NCBI GenBank assembly: GCA_964621345.1
Contig: CAZUON010000010.1
Coordinates: 19,128 to 83,127 of the forward strand
Length of the DNA stretch: 64,000 nucleotides
Reading direction: 5' to 3'
Source: Glaciecola sp964621345
GTDB taxonomy: Bacteria; Pseudomonadota; Gammaproteobacteria; Enterobacterales; Alteromonadaceae
Below the pieces are notes generated by a model. That model saw only the letters and a program-made list of their open reading frames with translations, was not told the origin of the DNA and ran no database searches. The position numbers were made by a program, and so were the translations under genes. Shown here piece after piece: positions 17,742 to 25,547 of the stretch (the stretch's first letter is position 1; the number at the start of each line of letters is the position of its first letter).

Positions 17742-18596
17742 TTAGCTGTTGAATTTTAATTCAACTAAAACTGCTGTAGCGTCATCATGTGGCTTTAGTC
17801 TCGGAAATCTCTTCATATTAGGGTCGTCATTTTCTATGGAACGCAAAACATCTATTGCTTTACTCAATGAAAAAGAACCTTTACTAAAAGCTTTATAACG
17901 CTCGTCGGTATAGTATTGTTTAAACAACGCATAAAAACCATCAGAGGCTAATAAATACTGTGTTTTATTAGTGCTCTTTCGAATTCTCAGGCGCTCCATC
18001 TTCCCTATCTTTTCTGAACCTAAACTTAGCGCTTGATAGCCCTGGGGAGTATTTATTAAGTTTCTATGTTTTTGCAATGTTGGAATTAGTTTTGTTCGAG
18101 CCTCTTCTGCTTGGTTATTGTCATTTAAATAGCCAAGCATCTCAGCTATGGAGCGCTCGTCGAGTCGCTCAAGTTCGCTTATCGGGAATACTGGGGATAT
18201 ATCTTGCTCAACGTGAAAAGCGTTACAATCTCCTAATCGGTATAGACAGGGAACGTTATGCTCAACGGCGATTGCGATCATTCCTGAAGACGGGTATTCG
18301 TATGGAAGAAGCCTCTGATTTGCACTTAAACTTAGAAAACAATCAAAAGTTCTTTTGAAAGCGTCATTTAAGGATGATGAGAAATTATGTGTTCGCCTCC
18401 AGTTTTCGCGGAGTTTTTCCGATAATTGATTAACAAACCAATGAGCATCAGAGCCATCCGCGCCTAAGCGGTTTTTACTTAATCCGCTTGCGCCATCAAA
18501 AATGAGTGCCAAATTATCGTCGACAAGAAGTAAATCTTCATTGCTATAGTTGGCTTTACCTGCATTTGAAATTGATTCGAGAATGGTTAACGTCAT
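17742..18596 (-). CDS. PP2C-family serine/threonine protein phosphatase
   Basis: The 284-residue protein keeps the PP2C metal-binding positions: NED at 19-21, FDGASG with Asp34-Gly35, a GDC block at 122-124 (GDS in most relatives), ASDGF with Asp219, and DDAT at 271-274. It is a single-domain, soluble enzyme expected to remove phosphate from Ser/Thr of a partner protein. It lies 9 nt downstream of a TPR/membrane protein gene on the same strand, so the two form an operon and the TPR protein is the likely partner. No kinase gene is in the window. Both genes sit between the AraC gene and a decayed repeat of its 3' end. Confidence 0.85.
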   Translation of the reverse strand: MTLTILESISNAGKANYSNEDLLLVDDNLALIFDGASGLSKNRLGADGSDAHWFVNQLSEKLRENWRRTHNFSSSLNDAFKRTFDCFLSLSANQRLLPYEYPSSGMIAIAVEHNVPCLYRLGDCNAFHVEQDISPVFPISELERLDERSIAEMLGYLNDNNQAEEARTKLIPTLQKHRNLINTPQGYQALSLGSEKIGKMERLRIRKSTNKTQYLLASDGFYALFKQYYTDERYKAFSKGSFSLSKAIDVLRSIENDDPNMKRFPRLKPHDDATAVLVELKFNS

Positions 18597-18605
18597 ATCG
18601 CGTAA

Positions 18606-19667
18606 TTAAAAAAATATAAGATTAGAGTATCGAGCAATTGCAAACAAAAATATTGCAGTGCAAGCGCTTAGGCTAAATCTCTTAAGTTTGTTGTTACTGT
18701 CAAACAACAAGCAGAAACCTGCTACTGAGAACAACAGAGCTCCTGCGAGAATAAGAATTACTTTAACAGAATCTTGAACTGACAATCCACTTAGCATGGA
18801 CAGGCTACCAATAATGAATGAAATTACGGCAACAAAAAATGTCAGTACTTCAATATTTGATTTTTTTGCCTCTTGAGTAATATGCTCGATATCTTTTTTT
18901 ATATCGATAGAACTAGTTTTTAATTCGTCTTTTACCATTTCGGCGCTATTTGCCATTTTCGTTTCGGTTCTGCTTAAAGCAATTTCAAGCTCTTTCTTAA
19001 ACTTTAAATCCATTTTTATTGCTAGATACTCGTTTAACCGAATCGGATAATCGTTCGATGAGCTATCTTCCATTTCAATTGCAGTAGCAATATCTTGTTC
19101 AGCATGACTGAAATCGCCAAGATCTATATAAATGGACGCTCTAGTTGCATAAAACCTAGGGTAGTCACTTTCATGTTCGATTGCTTCATTGACAACTTCT
19201 TTAGCCTCAATAAGTAACTCATGCGACTTGGCCGCTTCGCTTTCATACTTTGTTGCGAATGTGTGCATTGCTCCAGCTAAGTTGTGTAGGACTCCCGAAT
19301 GAGAAGTGTCTTGCTGTCTGCATTTTTTTGCGAGTCTTATTGCTTCTTTAATATTCCGTTTAGACTCCTTTGCTCGCAAAGCAATTGCATAAAAGTGCTC
19401 AACTAAGAATTGGTCTGCCAGATCGTGCTTAAACCTATCGTATAACTCCATGCATTTGCGAACGTTTTTCATGCGTCGATGATATGAAAAGCAAACTAAA
19501 TACGCCTCATATTTATCGTCCTCAAGAGCATTGTCCTCATCTAATTTTTGCGTATATTTAGCAAGCTCGTCTTCGTTTCGAATACCTTTTGCTTTAGCTA
19601 CCACTTCATTTTCTAACTTTCTTTGTATATTCATTTTTACTGTTTTTTCGTCCTTATTGAAAATCAT
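18606..19667 (-). CDS. TPR-repeat protein with C-terminal membrane segments, partner of the PP2C phosphatase
   Basis: No characterised family is recognised. Residues ~45-215 are helical with TPR-like spacing (for example ARASIYIDLGDFSHAEQDIA near 173-192). Residues ~225-270 are a charged, probably coiled-coil linker, and the end has three hydrophobic segments (about 272-293, 297-322, 331-350). The TPR part is therefore probably cytoplasmic and tethered to the membrane. The start is uncertain: ATG at 19667 lacks a ribosome binding site, and ATG at 19634 has aagga about 15 nt upstream. It is the first gene of a two-gene operon with the PP2C phosphatase. Confidence 0.8.
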   Translation of the reverse strand: MIFNKDEKTVKMNIQRKLENEVVAKAKGIRNEDELAKYTQKLDEDNALEDDKYEAYLVCFSYHRRMKNVRKCMELYDRFKHDLADQFLVEHFYAIALRAKESKRNIKEAIRLAKKCRQQDTSHSGVLHNLAGAMHTFATKYESEAAKSHELLIEAKEVVNEAIEHESDYPRFYATRASIYIDLGDFSHAEQDIATAIEMEDSSSNDYPIRLNEYLAIKMDLKFKKELEIALSRTETKMANSAEMVKDELKTSSIDIKKDIEHITQEAKKSNIEVLTFFVAVISFIIGSLSMLSGLSVQDSVKVILILAGALLFSVAGFCLLFDSNNKLKRFSLSACTAIFLFAIARYSNLIFF

Positions 19668-19724
19668 GTTAGACGATGCTTACGAGCTATCCGCATCTTG
19701 GTTGATTTGAATCGTGCGTTATTA

Positions 19725-19799
19725 TCGCCGCTTGCGACTTTTAATTTTATATTTAAAAGTATTGCAGAAACTATTTAAAATGAGTTTAGAAAGCAAAAA
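19725..19799 (+). pseudogene. decayed duplicate of the AraC-type gene 3' end
   Basis: These 75 bases align without gaps to 17556-17630 of the AraC-type gene, with 58 identical by my count. The reading frame is conserved: SPLATFNFIFKSIAETI, stop, NEFRKQK, against SSLATFNRVFKSIAGVIPNE then FRRQK. The similarity weakens upstream of 19725. It is a remnant of a second AraC-type gene end, or of a repeat made when the intervening PP2C/TPR genes were acquired. The in-frame TAA and the absence of the rest of the gene make it non-coding. Confidence 0.75.
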
Positions 19800-19809
19800 A
19801 ACGGCTTAT

Positions 19810-20046
19810 TTATAGCCAGCGCTTTGATTGTAAATAAAACGCTTCCACTTTTGCTCGGGCCCATGGGGTTTTGCGCAAAAACTTCAAACTTGATTTAAGG
19901 CTTGGGTCATGTGTAAAGCAACGAATATTAATTCGTTGGCCTAACTCATCAAAGCCATACTTATCAATGAGCTCCTCCAAAATAGTTTTGAGGGTTATGC
20001 CGTGCAAAGGGTCTTTGCTGCCAGGGTTAGTATTTGCTTCACTCAT
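19810..20046 (-). CDS. VF530-type DNA-binding protein (DUF2132)
   Basis: The small protein (78 residues from the chosen start) reads DPLHGITLKTILEELIDKYG, then FDELGQRINIRCFTHDPSLK and SSLKFLRKTPWARAKVE, the full VF530 family signature. The family was named from a Vibrio fischeri protein structure with double-stranded DNA binding; the cellular role is not established. The start chosen is ATG at 20046 (MSEANTNPG), inside an ATGAGTGA overlap with the end of the upstream RRM gene, which suggests translational coupling. A start at 20079 would overlap the RRM gene by 41 nt. Confidence 0.88.
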   Translation of the reverse strand: MSEANTNPGSKDPLHGITLKTILEELIDKYGFDELGQRINIRCFTHDPSLKSSLKFLRKTPWARAKVEAFYLQSKRWL

Positions 20047-20314
20047 CGTTATCGGTGTTGCTTTGTTTGTTTGCTGCAATATCGGCTTTCTTCACTCGCA
20101 GTTTGCTGCCTTCAAATTCGCTATCGTTAAGCATGCTGATAGCCACTTTAGCTTCACCTACTTTAGGCATTTCAACAAAGGCAAAGCCTTTCGATTCGCC
20201 GCTGTTTTTATCCATAACCACGTTACATGATTGTACGGCACCAAACTGCTCAAATGCTGCTTTTAATGAACTTTCGCTTGTTTCTCTGGCAAGTTTACGA
20301 ACTAAAATTTTCAT
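20039..20314 (-). CDS. RRM-domain RNA-binding protein
   Basis: A single RNA-recognition motif fills the protein: RNP2 is KILVRKL (residues 2-8) and RNP1 is SKGFAFVEM (about 41-49), with the last strand at KLRVKKAD, followed by a short polar tail. Such 80-95 residue RRM proteins are common in cyanobacteria and in marine gammaproteobacteria, where they bind single-stranded RNA; cold induction is known in some. It overlaps the VF530-type gene by 8 nt, so both are probably co-translated. The start ATG at 20314 gives the family-typical beginning. Confidence 0.92.
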   Translation of the reverse strand: MKILVRKLARETSESSLKAAFEQFGAVQSCNVVMDKNSGESKGFAFVEMPKVGEAKVAISMLNDSEFEGSKLRVKKADIAANKQSNTDNDE

Positions 20315-20515
20315 GTGTAGGGTATCGCTTCTTATATATGTTACGCCAGTGTACAGTATTCACATAACGCAGGTATAATAAAGTCTTAATGATATAGTTA
20401 CATGTGCTTTTTTTGAGGGCTTTTTTGACGGATAATACCCATGGTTAAGGCGTTTTATGCCATTAGTACATCTTATATTTAATACACCATACATTTTTAA
20501 GTACATAGGTCATCA

Positions 20516-21370
20516 ATGAATACAGAAGAGTTGCTCACTCCAATTAATCGCTTTTTATTATGCGAAACCCCGCAGGGCTGGGTAGATGAAGCGATTAAAA
20601 CCGAAAATTTAAAGGTGCTCTTAACTGATCATTTGATTTGTGAATTAAAAGCAGCACAGTCTGCCATGTTCTTAATTCGTCGATATGCGGTAGATGCTGA
20701 TAGCGCCAAAGCCTTACTTGAGTGGCTCGCCCCTTACGAAAAATTTACTTATCGTAAAGAAGGTGACTGGCAAGCTTTAAAAAATCATCAACGTTTGAGC
20801 AAATCGATGATGGTGAAATCGGGCTCAAAGTATGGACAAGATTTAGTCGACAAAATGGTGTTACTCATAAAAGAAGAGTTGCATCATTTTTATCAGGTGC
20901 TAGAAATGATGGAGGCTTATGGTATTGAATACGAAAACATTTCATCGAGCCGCTATGCAAAGGGTATGTTGATTCATGTGAGAACTCATGAGCCGGCCGC
21001 ACTTATTGATAAGTTAATATGCGGGGCCTTTATAGAGGCTCGTTCGTGTGAGCGTTTTGCTAAAATTGCGCCCTATTTGGATGCTTCCTTGAGTGCCTTT
21101 TATATTTCTTTATTACGATCAGAGGCGCGACACTTTGAAGACTATCTAGCCCTTGCACGTTCCATTGCGACTTCTACAGCAAAAGCGAAGGCACGAAAAA
21201 GTGCAGAGCAAGAGGTGGATGAACGCATCGCTTTTTTTGCTGCTGTTGAAGCCGATTTAATTACTTCAGCTGATCAAGATTTTAAGTTCCACTCCGGCGT
21301 ACCATGTTTTGAAAAAGGGAAGCTGCAAGAGAGGGAACAGCTAAACGCTACTCAGAGTAATGTGGCTTAG
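20516..21370 (+). CDS. miaE: tRNA-(ms2io6A)37 hydroxylase MiaE
   Basis: MiaE is an oxygen-dependent diiron enzyme that hydroxylates the isopentenyl group of ms2i6A37 in tRNAs reading U-starting codons. The ferritin-like helices and iron ligands are visible: HLICELKAAQSAMFLIRRYA, KEELHHFYQVLEMM (ExxH) and LLRSEARHFEDYLALA (ExxH). The 284 residues exceed the ~250-270 of Salmonella MiaE through a charged C-terminal extension (from ~220). It is monocistronic, in a 200-nt upstream region shared with the divergent RRM gene. Confidence 0.93.
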   Translation: MNTEELLTPINRFLLCETPQGWVDEAIKTENLKVLLTDHLICELKAAQSAMFLIRRYAVDADSAKALLEWLAPYEKFTYRKEGDWQALKNHQRLSKSMMVKSGSKYGQDLVDKMVLLIKEELHHFYQVLEMMEAYGIEYENISSSRYAKGMLIHVRTHEPAALIDKLICGAFIEARSCERFAKIAPYLDASLSAFYISLLRSEARHFEDYLALARSIATSTAKAKARKSAEQEVDERIAFFAAVEADLITSADQDFKFHSGVPCFEKGKLQEREQLNATQSNVA

Positions 21371-21388
21371 CGCGCCTACATAATTGAG

Positions 21389-22264
21389 CTAATGTACAAT
21401 GGTATGACCCTCACTGCGCAATAGCTCGCCTTCAACTTCAAAGGTAGCGCTAAAGTCACCGGCCAATAGCTCTCTGCCGCGACCTAATGGCAAACGATAT
21501 AACTGGGCACGTTTTGAGCTAAAACTAGCGCTGGTAATTTCTCGTTTGTTTTGATTAAACACTCTAACCTTAACCTTGCTGGTTGGCGCTTTGCTAAAGG
21601 TGGGGCGCACTAGTATTTCGCTTAAACATACCAATTCGTCAAAGCTCGGTTTTTCACATTTTTGTCCGCTTATATATACACTTTTTAAGTAAATAGGATT
21701 TTCGATATCTGCTTTTAGCTGCCGATTCTCGCGTTCAAGTTTTTCAATGAGCTGGATCACCTCTGGCGCTTGCTCTTGCTCTGTTAGCGATGCAATGGTG
21801 TCCTCAAGTCCTTTGACTTTGTCTTTTTGTTGCTTGAGTAATACCTGAGTTGCGGCTAACTCTTGACGTGCGAGTTTCAGTTTAGCCGATTGTGCATCGC
21901 AATTGATTACCGTGCTTGGGGCATTCTCAAACACTTCTAGTTGGGCAGCTTGTTGTTTGCTTAAGCCTTGAGCAGATGACAGCGATTGTTCGCAGCGAAG
22001 CAATGCGTTGCTAAGCTCTCCGCGTTGTGATGTTAATTTACTAATATCGCTTTCGAGTGCCTTTTGTAACTTGTCTAAATCAAAAATCATTATTTCAGCA
22101 TCAGTTAGGGCTGATTGAAGCTCATCACGCTCCTGTATTAATGAAAGAATAAATTGCGTATCGAATACACCGGTTTCTTCGGTATCGGATTGAAAGAACA
22201 ACACAAATAACACGATGACATTGATCACCAATAAAACAATATATTTGATACTGCGCTCAAACAA
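21389..22264 (-). CDS. hypothetical inner-membrane coiled-coil protein
   Basis: I do not recognise the family. Residues ~8-25 form one membrane segment (YIVLLVINVIVLFVLFF), residues ~45-190 are a long coiled coil rich in Glu, Gln and Leu, and the C-terminal ~90 residues (from SVYISGQKCEKPSFDE) look like a small beta domain. The whole C-terminal part is probably periplasmic. The start codon is TTG at 22264, supported by agga seven bases upstream on the minus strand. It is convergent with miaE (18 nt between the stops). Confidence 0.72.
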   Translation of the reverse strand: MFERSIKYIVLLVINVIVLFVLFFQSDTEETGVFDTQFILSLIQERDELQSALTDAEIMIFDLDKLQKALESDISKLTSQRGELSNALLRCEQSLSSAQGLSKQQAAQLEVFENAPSTVINCDAQSAKLKLARQELAATQVLLKQQKDKVKGLEDTIASLTEQEQAPEVIQLIEKLERENRQLKADIENPIYLKSVYISGQKCEKPSFDELVCLSEILVRPTFSKAPTSKVKVRVFNQNKREITSASFSSKRAQLYRLPLGRGRELLAGDFSATFEVEGELLRSEGHTIVH

Positions 22265-22436
22265 GCGAAAATCCTTTTTGTTGCAGCTGACAAGTTAAGC
22301 TTACTTGCAGATTATCAATCTATTTATAAGCAGTGGCGATTAATTATTCATCATTTGTATGATGTTTCAACGTTTATTTCATTTTTGTTGTACAGGTCAA
22401 CTCACGATTTACTTGTAGACGATTTACTCGTAGAGA

Positions 22437-23159
22437 TTAAAAAGGCCGAGTTTGCAGAGAGAGTGCTTGTTCAGTTGCAAGTAATATAGAGCCTTGATCG
22501 TACCAGTCTCCTAATACGATGCGTTTACGCTCAACGCCGTCAACATCAAATTTATGTACATCGGGACGATGCGTATGTCCATGAATAAAGTACTCCACGT
22601 CAAATTCGCGCATTACGCGGTCTACCTCAGAGGGCGTCACATCCATTATTTCCGCACTTAGAACTTTATGATTTTGCTGACTTGTTTTGCGGCCATTGTT
22701 CGCGATGTGTCTGCGTAGCCTTAGGGGTAGGGCAAGCATCAGTTTAGGCCACCACCAGCCACGCGCTTTTTTCCTAAATTTCATGTATTCCACATCCCGA
22801 GTGCATAGCTCATCACCATGACTAATTAGGGTTTTGCGGCCATATAAATCAATCACTGCCTGTTCAGGTAAAAGCTGCATGCCGCTGCGCTTCGCAAAGG
22901 TTTTACCAATGGCAAAATCGCGATTTCCATGAATAAAATACACTGGCATCTTTTTAGCCACGCGTCTTATGGCATCGGCAATGGTGTTGCTGAACTCACT
23001 TATATCATCATCTCCAATCCACACTTCAAACAAATCACCCAAAATATAGAGTGCTTCTGCTTGTATCGCTTCTTGTTTCATAAATCGCAAAAAGCACGCA
23101 GTGATGTCTTCTCGCTGCGCGCTTAGATGTAAATCGGAGATAAAATAAGTCATCGCCAT
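22437..23159 (-). CDS. lpxH: UDP-2,3-diacylglucosamine diphosphatase LpxH
   Basis: LpxH cleaves UDP-2,3-diacylglucosamine to lipid X and UMP in lipid A synthesis, at the inner face of the inner membrane. The calcineurin-like metal motifs are all present: FISDLHLS (residues 5-12), GDLFEVWIGDDD, HGNRDFAIG, SHGDELC and FIHGHTHRPDVH. The 240 residues match E. coli LpxH. Two starts three codons apart (23159 and 23153) are possible. It follows ppiB with a 21-nt gap on the same strand; ppiB-lpxH pairing beside a divergent cysS is the usual enterobacterial arrangement. Confidence 0.95.
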   Translation of the reverse strand: MAMTYFISDLHLSAQREDITACFLRFMKQEAIQAEALYILGDLFEVWIGDDDISEFSNTIADAIRRVAKKMPVYFIHGNRDFAIGKTFAKRSGMQLLPEQAVIDLYGRKTLISHGDELCTRDVEYMKFRKKARGWWWPKLMLALPLRLRRHIANNGRKTSQQNHKVLSAEIMDVTPSEVDRVMREFDVEYFIHGHTHRPDVHKFDVDGVERKRIVLGDWYDQGSILLATEQALSLQTRPF

Positions 23160-23180
23160 CGCGAGGGAGCTTAGGGAGTA

Positions 23181-23675
23181 CTAATCTTCGATGCGGGCAC
23201 TGGTGATGATAATATCTTCAACCGGTACATCTTGGTGATAACCAGAATTACCCGTTTTCACGGTTCTCATTTTTTCAACCACATCCATACCGTCAACCAC
23301 TTCTGCAAATACGCAATAGCCGTAGCCCTGTGCATTAGGTGCGCTGAAGTCTAAGAAGTTATTATCTTTAACATTAATAAAGAACTGCGCAGTTGCTGAA
23401 TGTGGGTCGTTAGTGCGCGCCATGGCTAATGTGCCAACTTTGTTGCTTAATCCGTTGTCTGCTTCGTTTTCGATGGGCGCTCGAGTGGTTTTTTCTTCCA
23501 TGCCAGGCTCCATACCACCGCCTTGCACCATGAAGTTGCTGATCACGCGATGAAAAATCGTATTGCTGTAAAAACCATCTTCTACGTATTGCTTAAAGTT
23601 TGCAGTCGTTTTTGGCGCCTTATCTTCAAAAAGGTTGATTTTTATGTCGCCGAAATTTGTTTCTAAAATAACCAT
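23181..23675 (-). CDS. ppiB: peptidyl-prolyl cis-trans isomerase B (cyclophilin)
   Basis: Cytoplasmic cyclophilin that catalyses proline isomerisation. The start MVILETNFGDIKINLFEDKA at 23675 corresponds to E. coli PpiB; a frame extending to 23726 adds 17 unconserved residues. Signature blocks are TIFHRVISNFMVQGGGMEPG, LAMARTNDPHSATAQFFINV and GYCVFAEVVDGMDVVEKM. It has 164 residues, as in E. coli. It is divergent from cysS, with 193 nt between the starts. Confidence 0.95.
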   Translation of the reverse strand: MVILETNFGDIKINLFEDKAPKTTANFKQYVEDGFYSNTIFHRVISNFMVQGGGMEPGMEEKTTRAPIENEADNGLSNKVGTLAMARTNDPHSATAQFFINVKDNNFLDFSAPNAQGYGYCVFAEVVDGMDVVEKMRTVKTGNSGYHQDVPVEDIIITSARIED

Positions 23676-23868
23676 GTTTGTCTCGCAGTTTATCGATGAA
23701 TTAAGGTGAGTGGCAGGTCTAATCAATACACTTGGGTTTCAATAACGAAGTGTTTTAATAAACCGTCAATCGCTTTTAGCTAAAATTATCAGGCGCCAAT
23801 GGTAGCCTAAAAGCCATAGCAGATGCTAGAATTCAGCAACTTTTTTACGTAGAGAACAGAAACTAAGC

Positions 23869-25260
23869 ATGAGTGATTTGCACATATATAACACCTTAAC
23901 TAAAAAGAAGGAAAAGTTTATCCCGCTACAGCCAAATAAAGTGGGGATGTATGTGTGCGGCATTACTGTGTACGATTTGTGTCATATGGGTCACGCGCGC
24001 ACTTATTTAAGCTTTGACACCATTGTGCGTTATTTGCGTCACCTTGGCTTTGATGTGAATTACGTGCGCAATATCACCGACGTGGATGATAAAATTATTC
24101 AGCGCGCTATCGAAAATAACGAAACGCCCGCCGAGCTTACCCAGCGCACAATTGCGATGATGCATGAAGACTTTGCTGCACTGAATTTATTAGAGCCCGA
24201 TATAGAGCCTAAAGTAACCGAGCACATGCCGGAAATTATAGATGTTATCCAGCGTTTGGTGGATAAAAACTATGCCTATATTTCAGATTCGGGGGACGTG
24301 TTGTTTGATGTCAGTGCATTTGAGCAATATGGTAAGTTGTCGAAACAAGACCTCTCGCAGTTACAAGCAGGTATTCGTGTTCAAACAACCTCTGACAAAC
24401 AAGACCCGCTAGACTTTGTATTATGGAAATCTGCTAAACCTACGGAGCCAAGTTGGTCATCGCCATGGGGTAATGGGCGCCCAGGTTGGCATATTGAGTG
24501 TTCTGCAATGAATCATAAGCACTTAGGTGCACATTTTGATATTCACGGTGGGGGCTCTGATTTAATCTTTCCGCATCATGAAAATGAAGTCGCACAGTCT
24601 TGCTGCGCTTTTGATACGCCCTATGTAAACACGTGGATGCATGCGGGCATGGTGCAAATTGATAATGAAAAAATGTCCAAGTCTTTGGGTAATTTCTTCA
24701 CCTTGCGCGATGTGCTTGAAAAGCATGATGCAGAAACGTTACGCTTTTTTTTGATGTCGGCGCACTATCGTAGCCAATTAAGTTATTCACAAGATAACAT
24801 CAATCAAGCGAGAGCCGGACTTGAGCGTTTATATACTTCACTGCGCGATGTAGAGGCGGATGAGCAAGTCGATTTAGCGCATGGCGGTTATTTGAGCCGC
24901 TTTGAAAGCGCTATGAACGACGACTTTAATATGCCGATTGCCTTCTCTGTGCTGTTTGATATCGCTAAAGAAATCAATCGCCTTGATACCAACAGTGACG
25001 AAGCACAAAAGCTTGCCGGTGTTCTAAAAGGCTTAGGCAATATTTTGGGTATACTGCAAAGCGAACCTAATGCATTTTTACAAGGAAATGCTGGCCACAG
25101 TGATGGTTTTGCTGAACAAGTAGAGGCTTTAATTCAAAAACGTAACCAAGCCCGTCAAGACAAAGACTGGGCCAATGCAGATGCTGCCAGAGACGAGCTA
25201 AATGCTTTAGGTGTGGTGTTAGAAGATGGTGCTGGTGGTACGTCTTGGCGTAAACTTTAG
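23869..25260 (+). CDS. cysS: cysteinyl-tRNA synthetase
   Basis: Class I synthetase charging tRNA-Cys. The HIGH-type motif is HMGH (39-42) in CGITVYDLCHMGHARTYLSF, with the first zinc-ligand Cys30. The later zinc ligands lie in HIECSAMNHKHLG and HENEVAQSCCAF. The KMSKS motif is in NEKMSKSLGNFF (~266-271). The C-terminal DALR and anticodon region is complete, ending GAGGTSWRKL; 463 residues is the E. coli length. The following 287 nt hold repeats and no terminator that I can see. Confidence 0.96.
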   Translation: MSDLHIYNTLTKKKEKFIPLQPNKVGMYVCGITVYDLCHMGHARTYLSFDTIVRYLRHLGFDVNYVRNITDVDDKIIQRAIENNETPAELTQRTIAMMHEDFAALNLLEPDIEPKVTEHMPEIIDVIQRLVDKNYAYISDSGDVLFDVSAFEQYGKLSKQDLSQLQAGIRVQTTSDKQDPLDFVLWKSAKPTEPSWSSPWGNGRPGWHIECSAMNHKHLGAHFDIHGGGSDLIFPHHENEVAQSCCAFDTPYVNTWMHAGMVQIDNEKMSKSLGNFFTLRDVLEKHDAETLRFFLMSAHYRSQLSYSQDNINQARAGLERLYTSLRDVEADEQVDLAHGGYLSRFESAMNDDFNMPIAFSVLFDIAKEINRLDTNSDEAQKLAGVLKGLGNILGILQSEPNAFLQGNAGHSDGFAEQVEALIQKRNQARQDKDWANADAARDELNALGVVLEDGAGGTSWRKL

Positions 25261-25316
25261 CTTCGCCGTGTTTTGTAAATAAGTTTTATCGCAAAGCAGC
25301 CTGCAGACGTGAAATT

Positions 25317-25391
25317 ATCGAAGAAACGTGATTGCGGCACCATCGAAGAACCATGATTGTGCTACCGTCGAAGAGCCGTCATCGTGGCGCA
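25317..25391 (+). repeat. three imperfect 25-bp tandem repeats downstream of cysS
   Basis: Units run 25317-25341, 25342-25366 and 25367-25391. Each begins with rtcgaagar and continues with a segment close to cgtgattgcggcacc; the third unit runs straight into the first REP-like element. Three copies without unique spacers rule out a CRISPR array. Confidence 0.75.
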
Positions 25392-25405
25392 GGCCACGAC
25401 CTCCC
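25378..25405 (+). repeat. REP-like palindrome, left half of an inverted pair
   Basis: The element begins gtcatcgtggcgcaggccac and ends gacctccc, with a cgtggc/gccacg stem and a gcag loop. It faces the element at 25427-25454 across 21 nt, forming a doublet like the BIME structures of enterobacteria. Confidence 0.75.
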
Positions 25406-25426
25406 AAAATGAACACAATTGCTTGA

Positions 25427-25454
25427 GGGAGGTACCGGCCTTCGCCGGCATGAC
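25427..25454 (-). repeat. REP-like palindrome, right half of an inverted pair
   Basis: Read on the minus strand it is gtcatgccggcgaaggccgg, then tacctccc, matching the elements at 25378-25405 and 9895-9921. The conserved gtcat head and ctccc tail of the pair point away from and towards each other, respectively, so transcription through both could give one long hairpin. Confidence 0.75.
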
Positions 25455-25516
25455 GGTGGTTGTCAGCGGTATTATGGTAGTGGTGAGCGGCATAATGGTG
25501 GTTGTCTCATATATGC
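25450..25516 (+). repeat. short tandem repeat of 21-24 bp
   Basis: Three consecutive units start with atg-rtr-gtg-gt: at 25450-25473, 25474-25494 and 25495-25516. Read in one frame they would spell VVVSGIM repeats, but there is no start signal and no reason to call this coding. It lies just before the mltD stop codon. Confidence 0.6.
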
Positions 25517-25547
25517 TTAGCCGCGCGTCATCTTGCTGCAATTGGTG

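Noticed and set aside
25317..25516. CRISPR-like array
   Set aside because: Repeat units are imperfect and directly adjacent, with no unique spacers and no cas genes.
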